The position numbers and the translations under genes were made by a program. DNA of 64,000 bases from assembly GCA_943736015.1 (NCBI GenBank), contig OX031070.1:20729673-20793672 (forward strand). The letters are read 5' to 3'. The DNA is from Tridacna crocea (lineage: Eukaryota; Mollusca; Bivalvia; Cardiida; Cardiidae). The first letter of the stretch is position 1, and the number at the start of each line of letters is the position of its first letter. The notes below the pieces were generated by a model. That model saw nothing but the letters and a program-made list of their open reading frames with translations, did no database searches and was not told where the DNA came from. Of this stretch, positions 20,896 through 31,530 are shown piece by piece.

Positions 20896-21120
20896 TTGAC
20901 TCTTTACCAAACGACAAAATCGACTGGCCCGGTTTGAAAGCATTTGCAGACGACGATAAATGAAACATGGTTCAAATGACAAGATAGTATTTTGTCACTG
21001 AAAGGGTATAAAATGTTGTTGGAAAAAGAAAATGCTGGTGACCAGCATTTTCTTCTTTATTTTTTACAATTTGTTTTCCACATGCGCTTCGGGTTGTAAA
21101 AATAAGTGATAAAGGATTAA
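20896..21120 (-). mobile_element. Family A piggyBac-like palindromic MITE
   Basis: TGACTCTTTACCAAACGAC on the left, GAAAGCATTTGCAGACGACG, core AAAATGCTGGTGACCAGC, and a decayed right end AAGTGATAAAGGATTAA. Confidence 0.8.
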
Positions 21121-21380
21121 GCGACTTTAACAGAGAGTACTATTTTAAATATTAACACATTGCAACACACTCAATTTAAAACTGATGATTTATTAAAATA
21201 AGGGGAGGGAAAATGGGAAATAAATACCTGGTTTCATAAAATAAAGAACACTTTTTGTCTGATCATGTAATGGTAAGATGAACACGGAGATGGGTTGGGG
21301 TGGTGTTATAGAAATCAAAGTATGGAAAGTACTTGGAGTCAGGCTTCTCAACCAAAGCCTCAAGTAATGTTAACCGTGGT

Positions 21381-21500
21381 TTAACCTGTCACCGAACAAC
21401 CCTGAACCAAATCGATTCGAAATGGGAACGCCTTTCAAAACATTGTATGAAAGGGGGAGTGTTGTTAAGCAACATTTTCCCTTTTCCCACCAGTTACGTT
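21381..21500 (+). mobile_element. Family A MITE, left half and core
   Basis: TTAACCTGTCACCGAACAAC, then the core with a changed centre (GGGGGAGTGTTGTTAAGC, AACATTTTCCC). The right half is lost. Confidence 0.6.
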
Positions 21501-21589
21501 GTACTGTCTTTGTGCTTTCATTATGGATCAGTTCTGATTATTTTGTCTCCGAAATAAAAATGCAAAACCACTAAAGGTATGACCCGGCC

Positions 21590-21665
21590 CTGCTAACTTA
21601 ATCGGGAACATGAAAGGCTTGAAACCTAGTGGTCAACGGTTTGAGTCTAAGCTTGGCCTGGTTAT
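21590..21665 (+). mobile_element. tRNA-like SINE head, weak
   Basis: TGCTAACTTAATCGGGAAC resembles an A-box region and CAACGGTTTGAGTCTAAGC a B box, 40-50 bases apart. No true tRNA fold is evident. Confidence 0.35.
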
Positions 21666-22127
21666 TCCCAGAGATTTGATGGTGAGCCCGCTCTATCTCT
21701 TTACAAAAAGACAAAATTCGAGACTTGTCCACATCAACATCATCTTTTGCACCACAATGCTTTTAAAAGCTACCTTCTGCAGGATCGTTAAAAATTCTAA
21801 TCATGATTTATGCTACATTGCCTGAAAGCCATAACGTACATGCCGAAATTCCTCATAAGACATGTAGCTGAGCATAAATGAACTGCGAAAAACAGGATGA
21901 GTACAGCCTTAAAACTGAATAGAATTTTGAAAGCCCCATTACATTGTGTAAAGATGTGCCAAAAATCAAAGGACTGAAAGTTCCGAAAAGCGGACGTTAT
22001 GCCAAGAAATGGTGGGAGCAGAATTTTGCAATGGTACGAAAGAATAAAAAGCTATTATTTCTCCATGCTTATTGTTTATTTACAGCATTGCTTTCATATA
22101 TATCTACCAATATATTCATACTTTGTT

Positions 22128-22129
<2 letters not shown>

Positions 22130-22160
<31 letters not shown>
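22130..22160 (+). repeat. Poly(T) run
   Basis: About 30 consecutive T bases. On the minus strand it could be the poly(A) tail of a decayed retrocopy, but no body is recognised upstream. Confidence 0.9.
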
Positions 22161-22400
22161 CAAAACTGACGTGAATTTGTATTACATGTATATAGGTTTT
22201 TCCTAGTTGCAATAATGTTCATTGAATTGGCTAAGAACATCATGTTTTGTACTAAAAAAGAAAATTTATAATAAAAGCCTGTTTGGTTTATATGATGTCT
22301 TTAAGCTGTTTAGTGAAAAGTAGGCAATTTGGTTTTTAGTCAGCAATGAATGAGAATTGTATATGGAATTTTTCAAACTCTTAAGGCGACAAAATGCGCA

Positions 22401-22472
22401 GTTTGGGCGATTTAGATCAAGATGGAATTACATAAAACACGTAATCAGATCTTGATTTACATTACCCAAACC
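22401..22472. repeat. Family C hairpin
   Basis: GTTTGGGCGATTTAGATCAA and TTGATTTACATTACCCAAAC are inverted arms around an ATTACATAAAACACGTAAT centre, itself an inverted repeat. Confidence 0.75.
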
Positions 22473-22825
22473 GATGAAACTTTTCTGGTGAGATAACTTT
22501 AACCTTGTCATACTTTCAATTGGAAATATACATCAGTTTCATTTAGACGTTTAAGGGTTATCACCTAAAATAAACAGAATGTTTTTATTTTCGCCATGCA
22601 CATATATTTGTAAAGGATATAGCTTTTTGTAATGCATTTAGTGAAAAAAGTTTGATAGTAATCAGTCATAAAACTACCAGGGCGCAACAGCTCTTGAATA
22701 AATCATGACGTTGCTTTGTGTGAGAAATCAAATAAGCTGCATTACTCATAAGTTCTTAACATTGCCCTTGTTTTGAATATTAAAATAACTGTTTCACTGC
22801 GAATGACGAAATCATAAGGCGAGTT

Positions 22826-23030
22826 TTAACCCTTTGCCGCACAATGTCACCTTTTAACAACCCTAGAAAGAAACCTTTTTGGAAACAGAAATCATTTTGG
22901 AAAAAGGAGAAAATGCTGGTAATCAGCATTTTTTTCTCACAATTTATTTCCGTCTTTTCAAAGAAAAAGTGCCCAATTAAGCACATTTAACTGGTCGTCT
23001 TCAAATACTCTCAATTTGGACAAGGCTTAA
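22826..23030 (+). mobile_element. Family A piggyBac-like palindromic MITE
   Basis: TTAACCCTTTGCCGCACAAT, AACAACCCTAGAAAGAAACC, core AGAAAATGCTGGTAATCAGC (right arm shortened), then GGTCGTCTTCAAATACTCTC and TTTGGACAAGGCTTAA. Confidence 0.75.
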
Positions 23031-23224
23031 CTTTAAAAATGTAAAAATATAACATGTTTTGAAAAACTACTCGCAACCAACACTCCAAAATTTCTATGGA
23101 ATAAGCCAGTTGACCTTTACATGCAAGTGATTTGATTTTTTCAACATTCAGAAAGGATTCGTTTGGATTTTCCAGGGTCTGCAGTCCTACTGCTTGTCGC
23201 CTACATAAAGCAAATTAAATATCT

Positions 23225-23426
23225 GGATACGTATTCACCAACCATTTTTAGGAATATTCTTGGATTTATTCTTCAGGATTTTCTAAAATTGATAGTAATA
23301 CAACCTCTGATTGGCTAAACGGAATGGTTTAGCCTATCACAAGTTTTGTTACTTTCAATTTTTTAAATAATTCTTCAGAATAAGACTGGGAATGTTCTTG
23401 AGAATGATTGGTGATGCGGAACCCGG
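23225..23426. mobile_element. Family B hairpin MITE, diverged
   Basis: GGATACGTATTCACCAACC and TGATTGGTGATGCGGAACCC at the ends; centre TCTGATTGGCTAAACGGAAT / GGTTTAGCCTATCAC. The arms have drifted independently. Confidence 0.8.
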
Positions 23427-23570
23427 TTTCAAGTGCTGAAGTCACCAACGAGTTCCAGTTTCCTGTTTGAAATGTTGAACGCCTCACTTGGTTGTGTGCT
23501 GCCAACACCCAATTTCGACAAGATTTTGCTACATTTGCCCTCCTTGAGAAAGTCAAAATTTGCACCTCTT

Positions 23571-23573
<3 letters not shown>

Positions 23574-23606
<33 letters not shown>
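23574..23606 (+). repeat. CT microsatellite
   Basis: A TCTCTCTC run of about 33 bases. It explains the Ser-Leu and Arg-Glu runs in overlapping frames of 128 and 101 codons, which are not genes. Confidence 0.95.
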
Positions 23607-23608
<2 letters not shown>

Positions 23609-23950
23609 CTTTTTTTCCTTTAGGTCTTCGCCGCTCCCGCAATTAAAGGCAAACAAATCGACAATAGATATGAACGTTGTCCTAGTATCGATTTTTTTAA
23701 CTACCGATAAAACATTTCTCAGAAGTGGTTTCAAATTGTCCTTATTATTCGATTGGAATGCTCTTAGGTTGCAATCAAATAAATATCAGCGAGACTTGAT
23801 ATGCCATTTAACCCTTTAAGTGCAAAACAAATGAAACAGATGAATCCAGTATGTAAAAAGACAAAAAAAAATGTTCGTGCTTGATGGCTTTTATTGACAA
23901 AAAGGTATTTGACAGTGTAACCCAGGATCAGATTTCAAGTTCTAAACAGT

Positions 23951-24012
23951 CTGGGCCCTTATCCACACACCATTCTTAATTTAATTCGTATTCTTATTCT
24001 AGATTAAGAAAG
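23951..24012 (+). repeat. Family B MITE, left-arm fragment
   Basis: CTGGGCCCTTATCCACACAC, CATTCTTAATTTAATTCG and ATTCTTATTCTAG match the B left arm. The rest is missing. Confidence 0.6.
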
Positions 24013-24057
24013 TAAATGTGATACATCACGCAAAAAAGGGACCTTCTGGGAACTACG

Positions 24058-24125
24058 AAAAGTGACAACCCTGGTTAGACTGCGTGACTTGCGCAGGCTG
24101 ACCAGGGTTGACACTTTTCGACTTA
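24058..24125. repeat. GC-rich hairpin (D-related)
   Basis: AAAGTGACAACCCTGGTTAG and CTGACCAGGGTTGACAC pair around GACTGCGTGACTTGCGCAGG. It ends immediately before a family D-like spacer (GACATTTTCTGTATG). Confidence 0.6.
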
Positions 24126-24190
24126 ATGACATTTTCTGTATGTTTGTCATTGTACCTTGCTATACAATTATTATTGAATTATCAACAGTC

Positions 24191-25588
24191 TTTTTAGCTC
24201 ACCTGAGCACAACGTGCTCAAGGGGAGCTTTTAGGGTCACCGGGTGTCCGTCGTCCGTCGTGCGTCGTGCGTCGTCCGTCGTGCGTCGTCAACAATTCTT
24301 TAAACATCAACTCCTCCTAAACCGCTGGGCCAATTTGGACGAAACTTGGCAAGAATGTTCCTTGGGAGGTCCTCTTTAAAAACTGTTCACAGAATTTGAT
24401 TCCATCAAAAACTCTGGTTGCCATGGCAACCAAATGGAATTTTTTAGCAAATTCTTTAAAAATCTTCTCCTCTGAAACCGCTGGCCGGATTTTGAAATTA
24501 TTTCACAGATATGTTCCTTGGGTGACTCTTTTCAAAAATTGTTCGTGGAATTTTGATCCGTCAAAAATTGTGGCTCTGGTGAATGGGGGCTTCTTGCACT
24601 ATACAGAAATGAAGGAATTCCTAAAAAAATCTTCTTCTCTGAAACCGCTGGTCAGATTTTGAAATAATTTCACAGAGTTGTTCCTTGGGTGACCCTTTTC
24701 AAAACTTGTTCGCGAAATTTTGATTGGTCAAGAAATATGGCTCTAGGGAATGGGGGCTACTTGCACTATAGGGAAATGAGGAAATTCTTAAAAAATTTTC
24801 TCCTCTGAAACCGCTGGTCAGATTTTGAAATAATTTCACAGAGATGTTCCTTGGGTGACCCTTTTCAAAAATTGTTCGTGAAATTTTGATTGGTCAAGAA
24901 ACATGGCTCTGGTGAATGGGGGCTACTTGCACTATAGGGAAATGAGGAAATTCTTAAAAATTTTTCTTCTCTGAAACCGCTGGTCAGATTTTGAAATAAT
25001 TTTTCAGGGATGTTCCTTGGGTGACCCTCTTCAATAAGTGTGTGCGAAATTTTGATTGGTCAAGAAACATGGCTCTGATGAATGGGGGCTACTTGCACTA
25101 TATGGAAATGAAGAAATTCTTGAAAATTCTTCTTCTCTGAAACCCCTAGTCAGATTTTAAAATAATTTGACAGAGATGTTCCTTGGGTGATCCTTGCTCT
25201 TGCGAATGGGGGCTACTTGCTATATGGACATGATGAAATTCTTGAAAATTCTCTTTCTCTGAAACCCCTGGTCAGATTTTAAAAGAAATTTTCCGAAATG
25301 TTCCTTGGGTGACCCTTTTCAAAACTTGTTCGTAAATTTTGATCCATCAAACATGGCTCTCGTGGATGGGGGATACTTGCTCTTATACAGAAATGAAGAA
25401 TTCTTAAAAATTCTTTTTGAAACTGATGGTCAGATTTCGAAATTAATTTTACAGGTGACCTTTTGAAAATTGCTTAGCAAATTTATACATTTGGTTCCAA
25501 TGTTTCAATACCTCAAAAAAAAAAAAAGGCTATGGTCATCTCAAAAATTCAGGTGAGCGATCCAGGGCCATCTTGGCCCTCTTGTTTT
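24191..25588 (+). mobile_element. Family E (HINE/pearl-type) element, seven core units
   Basis: 5' TTTTTAGCTCACCTGAGC and GAGCACAACGTGCTC palindrome, then a long GTCCGTCGTGCGTCGTGC microsatellite. Tandem units carry CTCTGAAACCGCTGGTCAG near 24466, 24631, 24801, 24967, 25132, 25253 and 25417. The 3' end is TTCAGGTGAGCGATCC, GGGCCATCTTGGCCC, TCTTGTTTT. The units at 24.6-25.0 kb are the most alike. The unit before 25253 is short by about 45 bases. Confidence 0.85.
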
Positions 25589-25847
25589 GAATTATCAACT
25601 TAAACTGACTTACACTATCGCTGATCTGTTTTCAGCTAATTGATGCACTGAATTCCCGCATGGTTCCTTTTTGCATGATGGGTCACAAATGTAATTTGTA
25701 AGTGTCTAAAACGTTTGGTTTGGCAAGTTAATACTTTCCATATTTTCAGATTCTTGAGAATATGCCTCGAATGTTCTTAGCAATGATTGTTGAATATGGA
25801 CGCTGTTTTTATCAATACTGCTCGCGAATGCAAAAATACCTCTGGTA

Positions 25848-26055
25848 TAACCCCTAGGCTGCAAAACGCGACTCACAGACCTTTTGCGGACAGTGTAGAT
25901 TAAGATCAGACTGCACGGAACGTGCAGTCTGTTCTTGAATCTACACTGTCCGAGAAGGAGATATTGTTTCCCAAAACATTACTTTGATAAGTAATATTTG
26001 GGTTTTTTCTCTATCGAATTGAAGGTTTCATTTTAGACCCTTCAGATGTACAGGT
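25848..26055. mobile_element. Family C palindromic element, long form
   Basis: TAACCCCTAGGCTGCAAAAC, GACCTTTTGCGGACAGTG, then near-perfect arms GATTAAGATCAGACTGCACG / CGTGCAGTCTGTTCTTGAAT. The right flank AAGGAGATATTGTTTCCC and ATCGAATTGAAGGTTTCA is shared with the copies at 29049 and 43278. The element is therefore longer than its hairpin. Confidence 0.8.
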
Positions 26056-26173
26056 AGGGGGGGCAAAATAACGCGCAGATATCGTTTAGCACTTTCTGTA
26101 TATCAAATAGAGAATAATTTCATACGAGCGAATGAAAGGGACTAATAACTAATATTATAGACGCATATTTTTT

Positions 26174-26402
26174 GATTGATTAAATGATTGATTATGGTGT
26201 TTTACGCGGCATTGTTTATGTCATAATACCACAGTTCCAGCTCCCATATTCACCGGGGTTTCACTTGTTTTGGGCTAGGGATCTTAAGTATTTCGCTCAA
26301 AGACACTCCCGCGAAAACCTAGTGCTTCTAGTGAAGCTCAAGCCCGGGGCCTCTAGACTGCAAGCTCTGCCCTGTACTACTGAGCTATGCAGGAAATCCG
26401 GC
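26174..26402 (-). mobile_element. tRNA-derived SINE, complete-looking
   Basis: On the minus strand it starts TTCCTGCATAGCTCAGTAGT, a clear A box. It continues through CTAGAGGCCCCGGGCTTG and ends GTAAAACACCATAATCAAT with further AATC-like bases. The body differs from the other SINEs here but the tail is shared. Confidence 0.65.
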
Positions 26403-26678
26403 CTATCTTGAGGTTCTGTGTAACTTTGTCAATAAAACAATTTTGGAACTCTCTTTCTCTTCGCGTTAAATACATTAATTCATATATTCGATTCGAGTTT
26501 TCATTTCTCATTGCAGAAGACACCCTTGTGAAAATATTGTATTACAGTGGAAAAAAATATCGAAAGGCTCGAAACTAGAAATGTCGCCTTTTGCCATCCT
26601 GTTTTCATGTTCTTATTCGCCTTCAAACCCTAATTCATATTGATTTCGTCAGCTGCGAATTTGTTTCAGGGTTGCAAA

Positions 26679-26916
26679 TTAACCCTTTATCACATAATTC
26701 CTAGTTTTAAAAGAAGAACATTGAGGGAATAAATCTTTTTAAAAAAAACCTTGTGGGAAAGGGAGAAAATGCTGGTAACCTGCATTTTCTCCCTTTCCCA
26801 CAAGGTTTTCTACACTTCTACAGACATATTTCATCATTTCAGCCACATTTCATTTGCCATCTCCATTGCTTTCGATTTGGACCTGTATGATATTTTGTAA
26901 TTTGGTAAAGTGTTAA
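26679..26916 (+). mobile_element. Family A piggyBac-like MITE, complete, covarying stem
   Basis: Ends TTAACCCTTTATCACATAAT and TTTGGTAAAGTGTTAA. The core arms read CCTTGTGGGAAAGGGAG and CTCCCTTTCCCACAAGG. Two departures from the family consensus (A to C, A to G) appear in both arms as complements. Confidence 0.9.
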
Positions 26917-27549
26917 AATATCTTTTTTTTAATTTACCTATCCAAAGGGGGCATTGAAAAAATATTCAATAAAGAAATTATGGATAAAACTGTAATTGAT
27001 ATGAGATAATTAATGACAGGAAGTTGCATGGGTGAATATTTTTAATTTCTCCGTGTCCGATATGACAGCCATTTTGGCTTTGTCACAGACGCTTTGGCGG
27101 TTCATAGTTTTTATTTTGCAACATTTTTTTAAGTACTTGAGAGAGTTTGAATGTAAAAAAAAGATTCTATACGGTGACTCATAAATCAGCCTGGGTAGCA
27201 TTACCTCATCCAATATTAAGTAAATCTTGCAGAACAGAACGACCTGGAACCAAAGATTGTAATCAGATATTTTACACGCTGACTGATTATTTATTTTGAA
27301 ATCAGTTATTGGAGTGAAAAAACTCAAATTCAAATTAGTGGAAAAAGAGTAAGGTACTGAAATACAATGGTTGAGCGTTATGACGTAACTTTTTATCTCG
27401 AAAGTACGGATGGATCGTCATTTGGCTAGGTACTTGAAAAACATGGGGTCTGACATAAGTTAGCGTTTAAGTAGAGCACCAGATAGAGGGAGTTGCAAAG
27501 TTGCTAAATGCCTTTTTTTCTTTTACTTTTTCAGAGGTAAATCCAATCA

Positions 27550-27631
27550 TTTTAACTTCATTTAGTTTGTCGTCTGCTATTCCTTTCAATAAGGGTGACT
27601 GTAAATACTTTGTCGTCTGGTAAGGAGTTAA
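27550..27631 (+). repeat. Family A MITE, right half only
   Basis: TTAACTTCATTTAGTTTGTC, GTCTGCTATTCCTTTCAA and TTGTCGTCTGGTAAGGAGTT are the right half of family A. Confidence 0.7.
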
Positions 27632-27737
27632 GGCTCACACAACATTCTTTATTACACCCTCATTGTAACCCCAAAAACAAGCCCCAAATGGACTTGAGAC
27701 AAATCGTCTTGTCAAACCAGACGGTTAGCTTTTACCT

Positions 27738-28060
27738 CGACTGGGCCTAAGGCCAACAAGTTTATGTCATGGCCCAGTGTCCCTCACGCGTGCGTGCATG
27801 CGTTAGGCTTTATTTCAGACATCTCTGAAACTACCAATTCAATTTGATGAAACTTCAAAGAAATAATCCTTCCACGGTCCTCTTCAACATCCCTTCAAAG
27901 AATTTGATTCCACAAAATAAAACAAAAAATACTGAAATACCTTAAAAAATCTTCTTGTATGAAACCATAGTGCCTAGGGCTACCAAGCTTGGCATGTTGC
28001 TTCATCCGATAGACCTCTACGAAATGATAGTTCTGAGGTCATATCCCAAGGTAGTGATCA
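27738..28060 (+). mobile_element. Family E-related element, 5' part
   Basis: ACTGGGCCTAAGGCCAAC and CATGGCCCAGTGTCC form an inverted start, followed by ACGCGTGCGTGCATGCG. Then TTTGATGAAACTTC, GTCCTCTTCAACATCC and AAAGAATTTGATTCCA are alignable to the region after the microsatellite in the E elements. The 3' hairpin end is absent. Confidence 0.6.
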
Positions 28061-28339
28061 GGTGAAATAATTCCGGTTATAAGAGATATATAAACATATG
28101 CTACAATATACCTTCTTTGATTATCAAACTGCACCTTTGCTTGATTAGTGTCACTTAAGTTTTCTTTTCTTTTATAGATAATGTACAGTATTCAGGGAGA
28201 GTGACTTCTTTTTGCTAACAATTATACTTGGATGAGAGGAATGTTTGATATAAATTTAAGGTCTAGACTCTCATTCAGCTTTCTGTTCAAGAACATTCCT
28301 GCCATTCAAAAAAAAAAAAAGACCTGTATGTATTCACTT

Positions 28340-28790
28340 TTACATTTTATTTCATGCTTTCCGGTATGATATCGAGAAATAGCAGTGAAAATATTTTTCG
28401 ATCTTACACTGGTACCACCAGTGAAAATACCGATTTTCACGTTCTTGTTGCCTAGGTAAATTGCGCGTGCCTGACAACCAGATGGGAAAAATGACGCCAT
28501 ATACCTTACATTTCTCGCACTTGAATAATATTGGGGTACGCCACGGGGAATAACGGAAAAGAAATGTACTAGATTTTGATAAAGCTTCTTCCAGAAAGAG
28601 TTAAAAGCATGAAATAAATAGAACATTTTTTTTTCGATGAAAAATCGAAATTTATGTCATCTCGTGGACACCATCGGTAATATTTTCACGAGTGACTGCG
28701 CCACTCGTGAAAGTATTACCGATGGTGTCCACGAGATGACATAAATTTCAATCTTTCACTGAAAAAAACAAATATCCTCTAACTCTTTGC
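28340..28790 (-). mobile_element. Family G element with long hairpin
   Basis: A long inverted repeat (about 28640-28771) has arms CATCTCGTGGACACCATCGG and its complement, around ACTGCGC. Attached is a ~290-base body containing GGTACCACCAGTGAAAATAC and TTGTTGCCTAGGTAAATTGC. The same hairpin plus body is at 34612-35068 in opposite orientation. The open frame of 106 codons across the body is not conserved in the other copy. Confidence 0.85.
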
Positions 28791-29007
28791 ATGCGGGGAG
28801 ACTTTATTTTTTCCATTTAAGTAGATACTTCCATACATACTTTTTAAGCTATGTGTCTCTGTCAATGACAGTTATGTGCATGATGCATTTTATTTTGCTC
28901 TTTACGAAACGAAAATTATTTTTACTGCGCCAAATAAAAAAACCAGTGTAGACAACAAATTAAATGTAACTTTAATGATCATTTCTCTGTGTTTGATACA
29001 TTAGGAG

Positions 29008-29055
29008 ACATTGTGAAAAAAAAAACAAGAAAATGCTGGTTGACAACATTAACCC
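29008..29055 (+). repeat. Family A core remnant
   Basis: GACATTGTGAAAAAAAAAAC and AAGAAAATGCTGGTTGACAA, then ACATTAACCC. It abuts the TTAACCC start of a family C copy. Confidence 0.5.
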
Positions 29056-29235
29056 ATCAGGCTTCTAAGTGCGACACGCTGACCTTTTGCGAACGGTGAA
29101 GAGAAGATCAGAAAGCACGGAACCCTCCAATAAGAAGATATTATTCCCCAAAATATAACTTGAAGTAGCACTATATAGGGTTTTACATCGAATTGAAAAT
29201 TTCAATTTAGTTATTTAACAGGATAAGTGTTGAAC
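29049..29235. mobile_element. Family C element, degenerate
   Basis: TTAACCCATCAGGCTTCTAAG, GCTGACCTTTTGCGAACGG and a decayed hairpin (GAAGATCAGAAAGCACGG). The flank AAGAAGATATTATTCCCC and ATCGAATTGAAAATTTCA matches the copies at 25848 and 43278. Confidence 0.75.
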
Positions 29236-29532
29236 GAATTGTCGGTGGATACGGCCCTAGCAGCTGCTGTCAAGAGCATAAAATGCTGCAAAAATCCGAG
29301 ATTTTTTTATTTCCAGAAATTTCTACAGAGACAAATACAGGAATGCAGGCGAAACAAATGAAACAAGTATTGACTTTGACATTAATGTAGAGCAGAAAAA
29401 ACTGCATTACGCTTGTGAATTCGACATCAAAAGTGCACAACTGATTTTCAGTTGGGGTATTTATAAGATTCTACACAAAATTATCGTAATCGACGAGAGA
29501 AAACATATAAGTTTTGAACACATTCTTTATTC

Positions 29533-29533
<1 letters not shown>

Positions 29534-29621
<88 letters not shown>
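29534..29621. repeat. AT dinucleotide microsatellite
   Basis: About 88 uninterrupted bases of alternating T and A. It is self-complementary and likely to be length-variable. Confidence 0.98.
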
Positions 29622-29623
<2 letters not shown>

Positions 29624-29797
29624 TTGGTCCTTCAATACCTTCTAAAACTTTTTATCTTGAACTATATAATGATCTTTGATGCAAATGAATTAATAAATCT
29701 ACAAAAGGTCACTTTAGTTTAGTTGCTGGTTTTCGAGGATACAAGATCCGTTTGTTTGAAAATTTCATCTGGATCCTGTATACAGTATCAAATATTC

Positions 29798-30237
29798 AAC
29801 TAGATCAGTTTTATGAAATACTTATCAATTCCAGCAAAACTGTCTCCAATGACGGATCAAGGCATACCAGACAGGTTGTCGATTAATTCAGGGACATATC
29901 AAACATTCAGATACACCATTTTATGAAATACTAATAAATTCCAACAAAAACGTCACCAATGACGGATCAAGGTATACCAGAAAGGTTGTCGATCTATTCA
30001 GGGACATATCAAACATTCAGATACACCATTTTATGAAATACTAATAAATTCCAACAAAAACGTCACCAATGACGGATCAAGGTATACCAGAAAGGTTGTC
30101 GATCTATTCAGGGGCATATCAAACATTCAGATACACCATTTTATGAAATACTAATAAATTCCAACAAAAACGTCACCAATAACGGATCTAGGCACACCAG
30201 AAAGGTTGTCGATCTATTCAGAGACATTGCTTTTCTG
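29798..30237 (+). repeat. 110-bp tandem array, four units
   Basis: Units start at about 29798, 29908, 30018 and 30128. The shared core includes TTTTATGAAATACTAATAAA, GTCACCAATGACGGATCAAG and GGTTGTCGATCTATTCAGG. The second and third units are almost identical. The first and last are diverged, which suggests unequal exchange in the middle. Confidence 0.9.
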
Positions 30238-30399
30238 AAGGAAATTGGACCTTAGATAAAATTGTGATATATATATTTTTAAACCTTTTTGTCATATTTT
30301 AACTATTTTATTTTTATCACTATATACCTATTTTATTTATTTTCCATCATTGTATCATTTCATTTCCTCTCTCATAATTATACTCATGACCCACGTTCT

Positions 30400-30480
30400 T
30401 ACATTCTGTTCTTTCCTTTCATTGATTGTTTATTGCGCGATAAATGACCTTAGATGTGCCATAAAACACCATACATTCAT
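30400..30480 (+). mobile_element. Non-LTR retrotransposon 3' tail
   Basis: TATTGCGCGATAAATGACC, GATGTGCCATAAAACACCAT and ACATTCATT. An almost identical tail at 46385 also follows a tandem array. It probably belongs to a LINE or SINE ending in ATTC repeats. No reverse transcriptase is seen. Confidence 0.5.
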
Positions 30481-30504
30481 TTTTTCTTACACTTTCAAAA
30501 TTGA

Positions 30505-30620
30505 ATTCAATAAAATTTCACTGAGTTACGTGAATCGAAACTTAATAAATTAAATGATAAATTCAACTTGATAAACTTAATTTGATAAAATTTCTCTGAG
30601 TCACGTGGATCGAAACTTTT
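30505..30620 (+). repeat. Two-unit ~76-bp direct repeat
   Basis: ATAAAATTTCACTGAGTTAC and ATAAAATTTCTCTGAGTCAC, each followed by GTG(A/G)ATCGAAACTT, lie about 76 bases apart. Confidence 0.75.
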
Positions 30621-30879
30621 TGAACATGTATTAAGCTCCTTTCTCACTAAGCCTTGCTCATTCTATTTTTCTACATGCCATGTTTCCTGTTAAAAATTAA
30701 TCTCTACATAGAGAAAATACATATATAAAAAAATAATTTAAAGTAGCTGCTTTGCAATATCAGACGGGAATGAGAGTTATATAAACATTTGACATGCTCA
30801 TGATAACCAAAATTATCCCTCGGAGAAGAACTTTACTATACCTATCAAAAATCAGTTTGTTTTCCTATCTTGTGTAGAG
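30621..30879. other. Unannotated AT-rich stretch
   Basis: No family or gene is recognised. The same holds for 30965-31530, apart from a weak 80-codon open frame at 31021. Confidence 0.3.
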
Positions 30880-30964
30880 ATATTGGCCTGCGTGGGGTGC
30901 GCAGGCTTATCCGAGACGACACCTCTGTCTGTCCAGATGCCTCTTTTCGCGTGTTTAAGGCCAT
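30880..30964. repeat. Family D element, right-end fragment
   Basis: GGCCTGCGTGGGGTGCGCAGG, TTATCCGAGACGACACC and CCTCTTTTCGCGTGTTTAAG keep the second hairpin and right end. Confidence 0.65.
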
Positions 30965-31530
30965 GTTTATTTGTGTTTTTACACATTGTATTCTCAAGTT
31001 TTGGTACGATATAATATAACATGTTTCAAATTTCTAGGTACATGCTCACCTTTTCCTTGTTGAGTAAGATAAGGCTTGATTACAATCACGAAAAACGATT
31101 TTTAAAAAAAGTACCACGGTCACATGGGCGTGTATTTTCAAAGTTTCTCAGCCGAATAATCGATGACATTTGGGAGAATAGAGTGAATACCCTGTATCTC
31201 TACGTTAAAAGGGATTGTTGCCTGTTCAGTTCTGATTTGGCAGAACTGCAAAGTCCCATGTGAGCTATTAACACTGTTTATTTCTTTACATTTAGTTCTC
31301 AGGAAAACGTATGCCAATAAAGTAAATGATACAAAACTTCATTACCGAGATAAACGTTTTGGAACTGTGGACATGGGTTTCAGATCAGGGTCGTCTGCTT
31401 GGGTGTTTGCTTGAATAGAAATTTGATTGCATATTGTTGTTTTTGTCAGTAGTGTTTATGGTGTTGTTGATGGTGATGACGTGAAGGATGTAAAGAAAGA
31501 AAACAGGACGACTTTTTTGAAATTGATACA

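Noticed and set aside
23433..23819. 128-codon plus-strand frame
   Set aside because: It crosses a CT microsatellite and the end of a family B element, and the opposite strand is also open through the same repeat.
26387..26402. A-box-like sequence considered as a tRNA gene
   Set aside because: No cloverleaf forms, and the sequence runs into a long body with an AATC tail, so it is a SINE. The same reasoning applied to 10205, 16908, 45300 and 47700.
29908..30237. Regular 110-bp repeats considered as a CRISPR array
   Set aside because: The whole unit repeats, with no alternation of short constant repeats and variable spacers, and the context is animal DNA.
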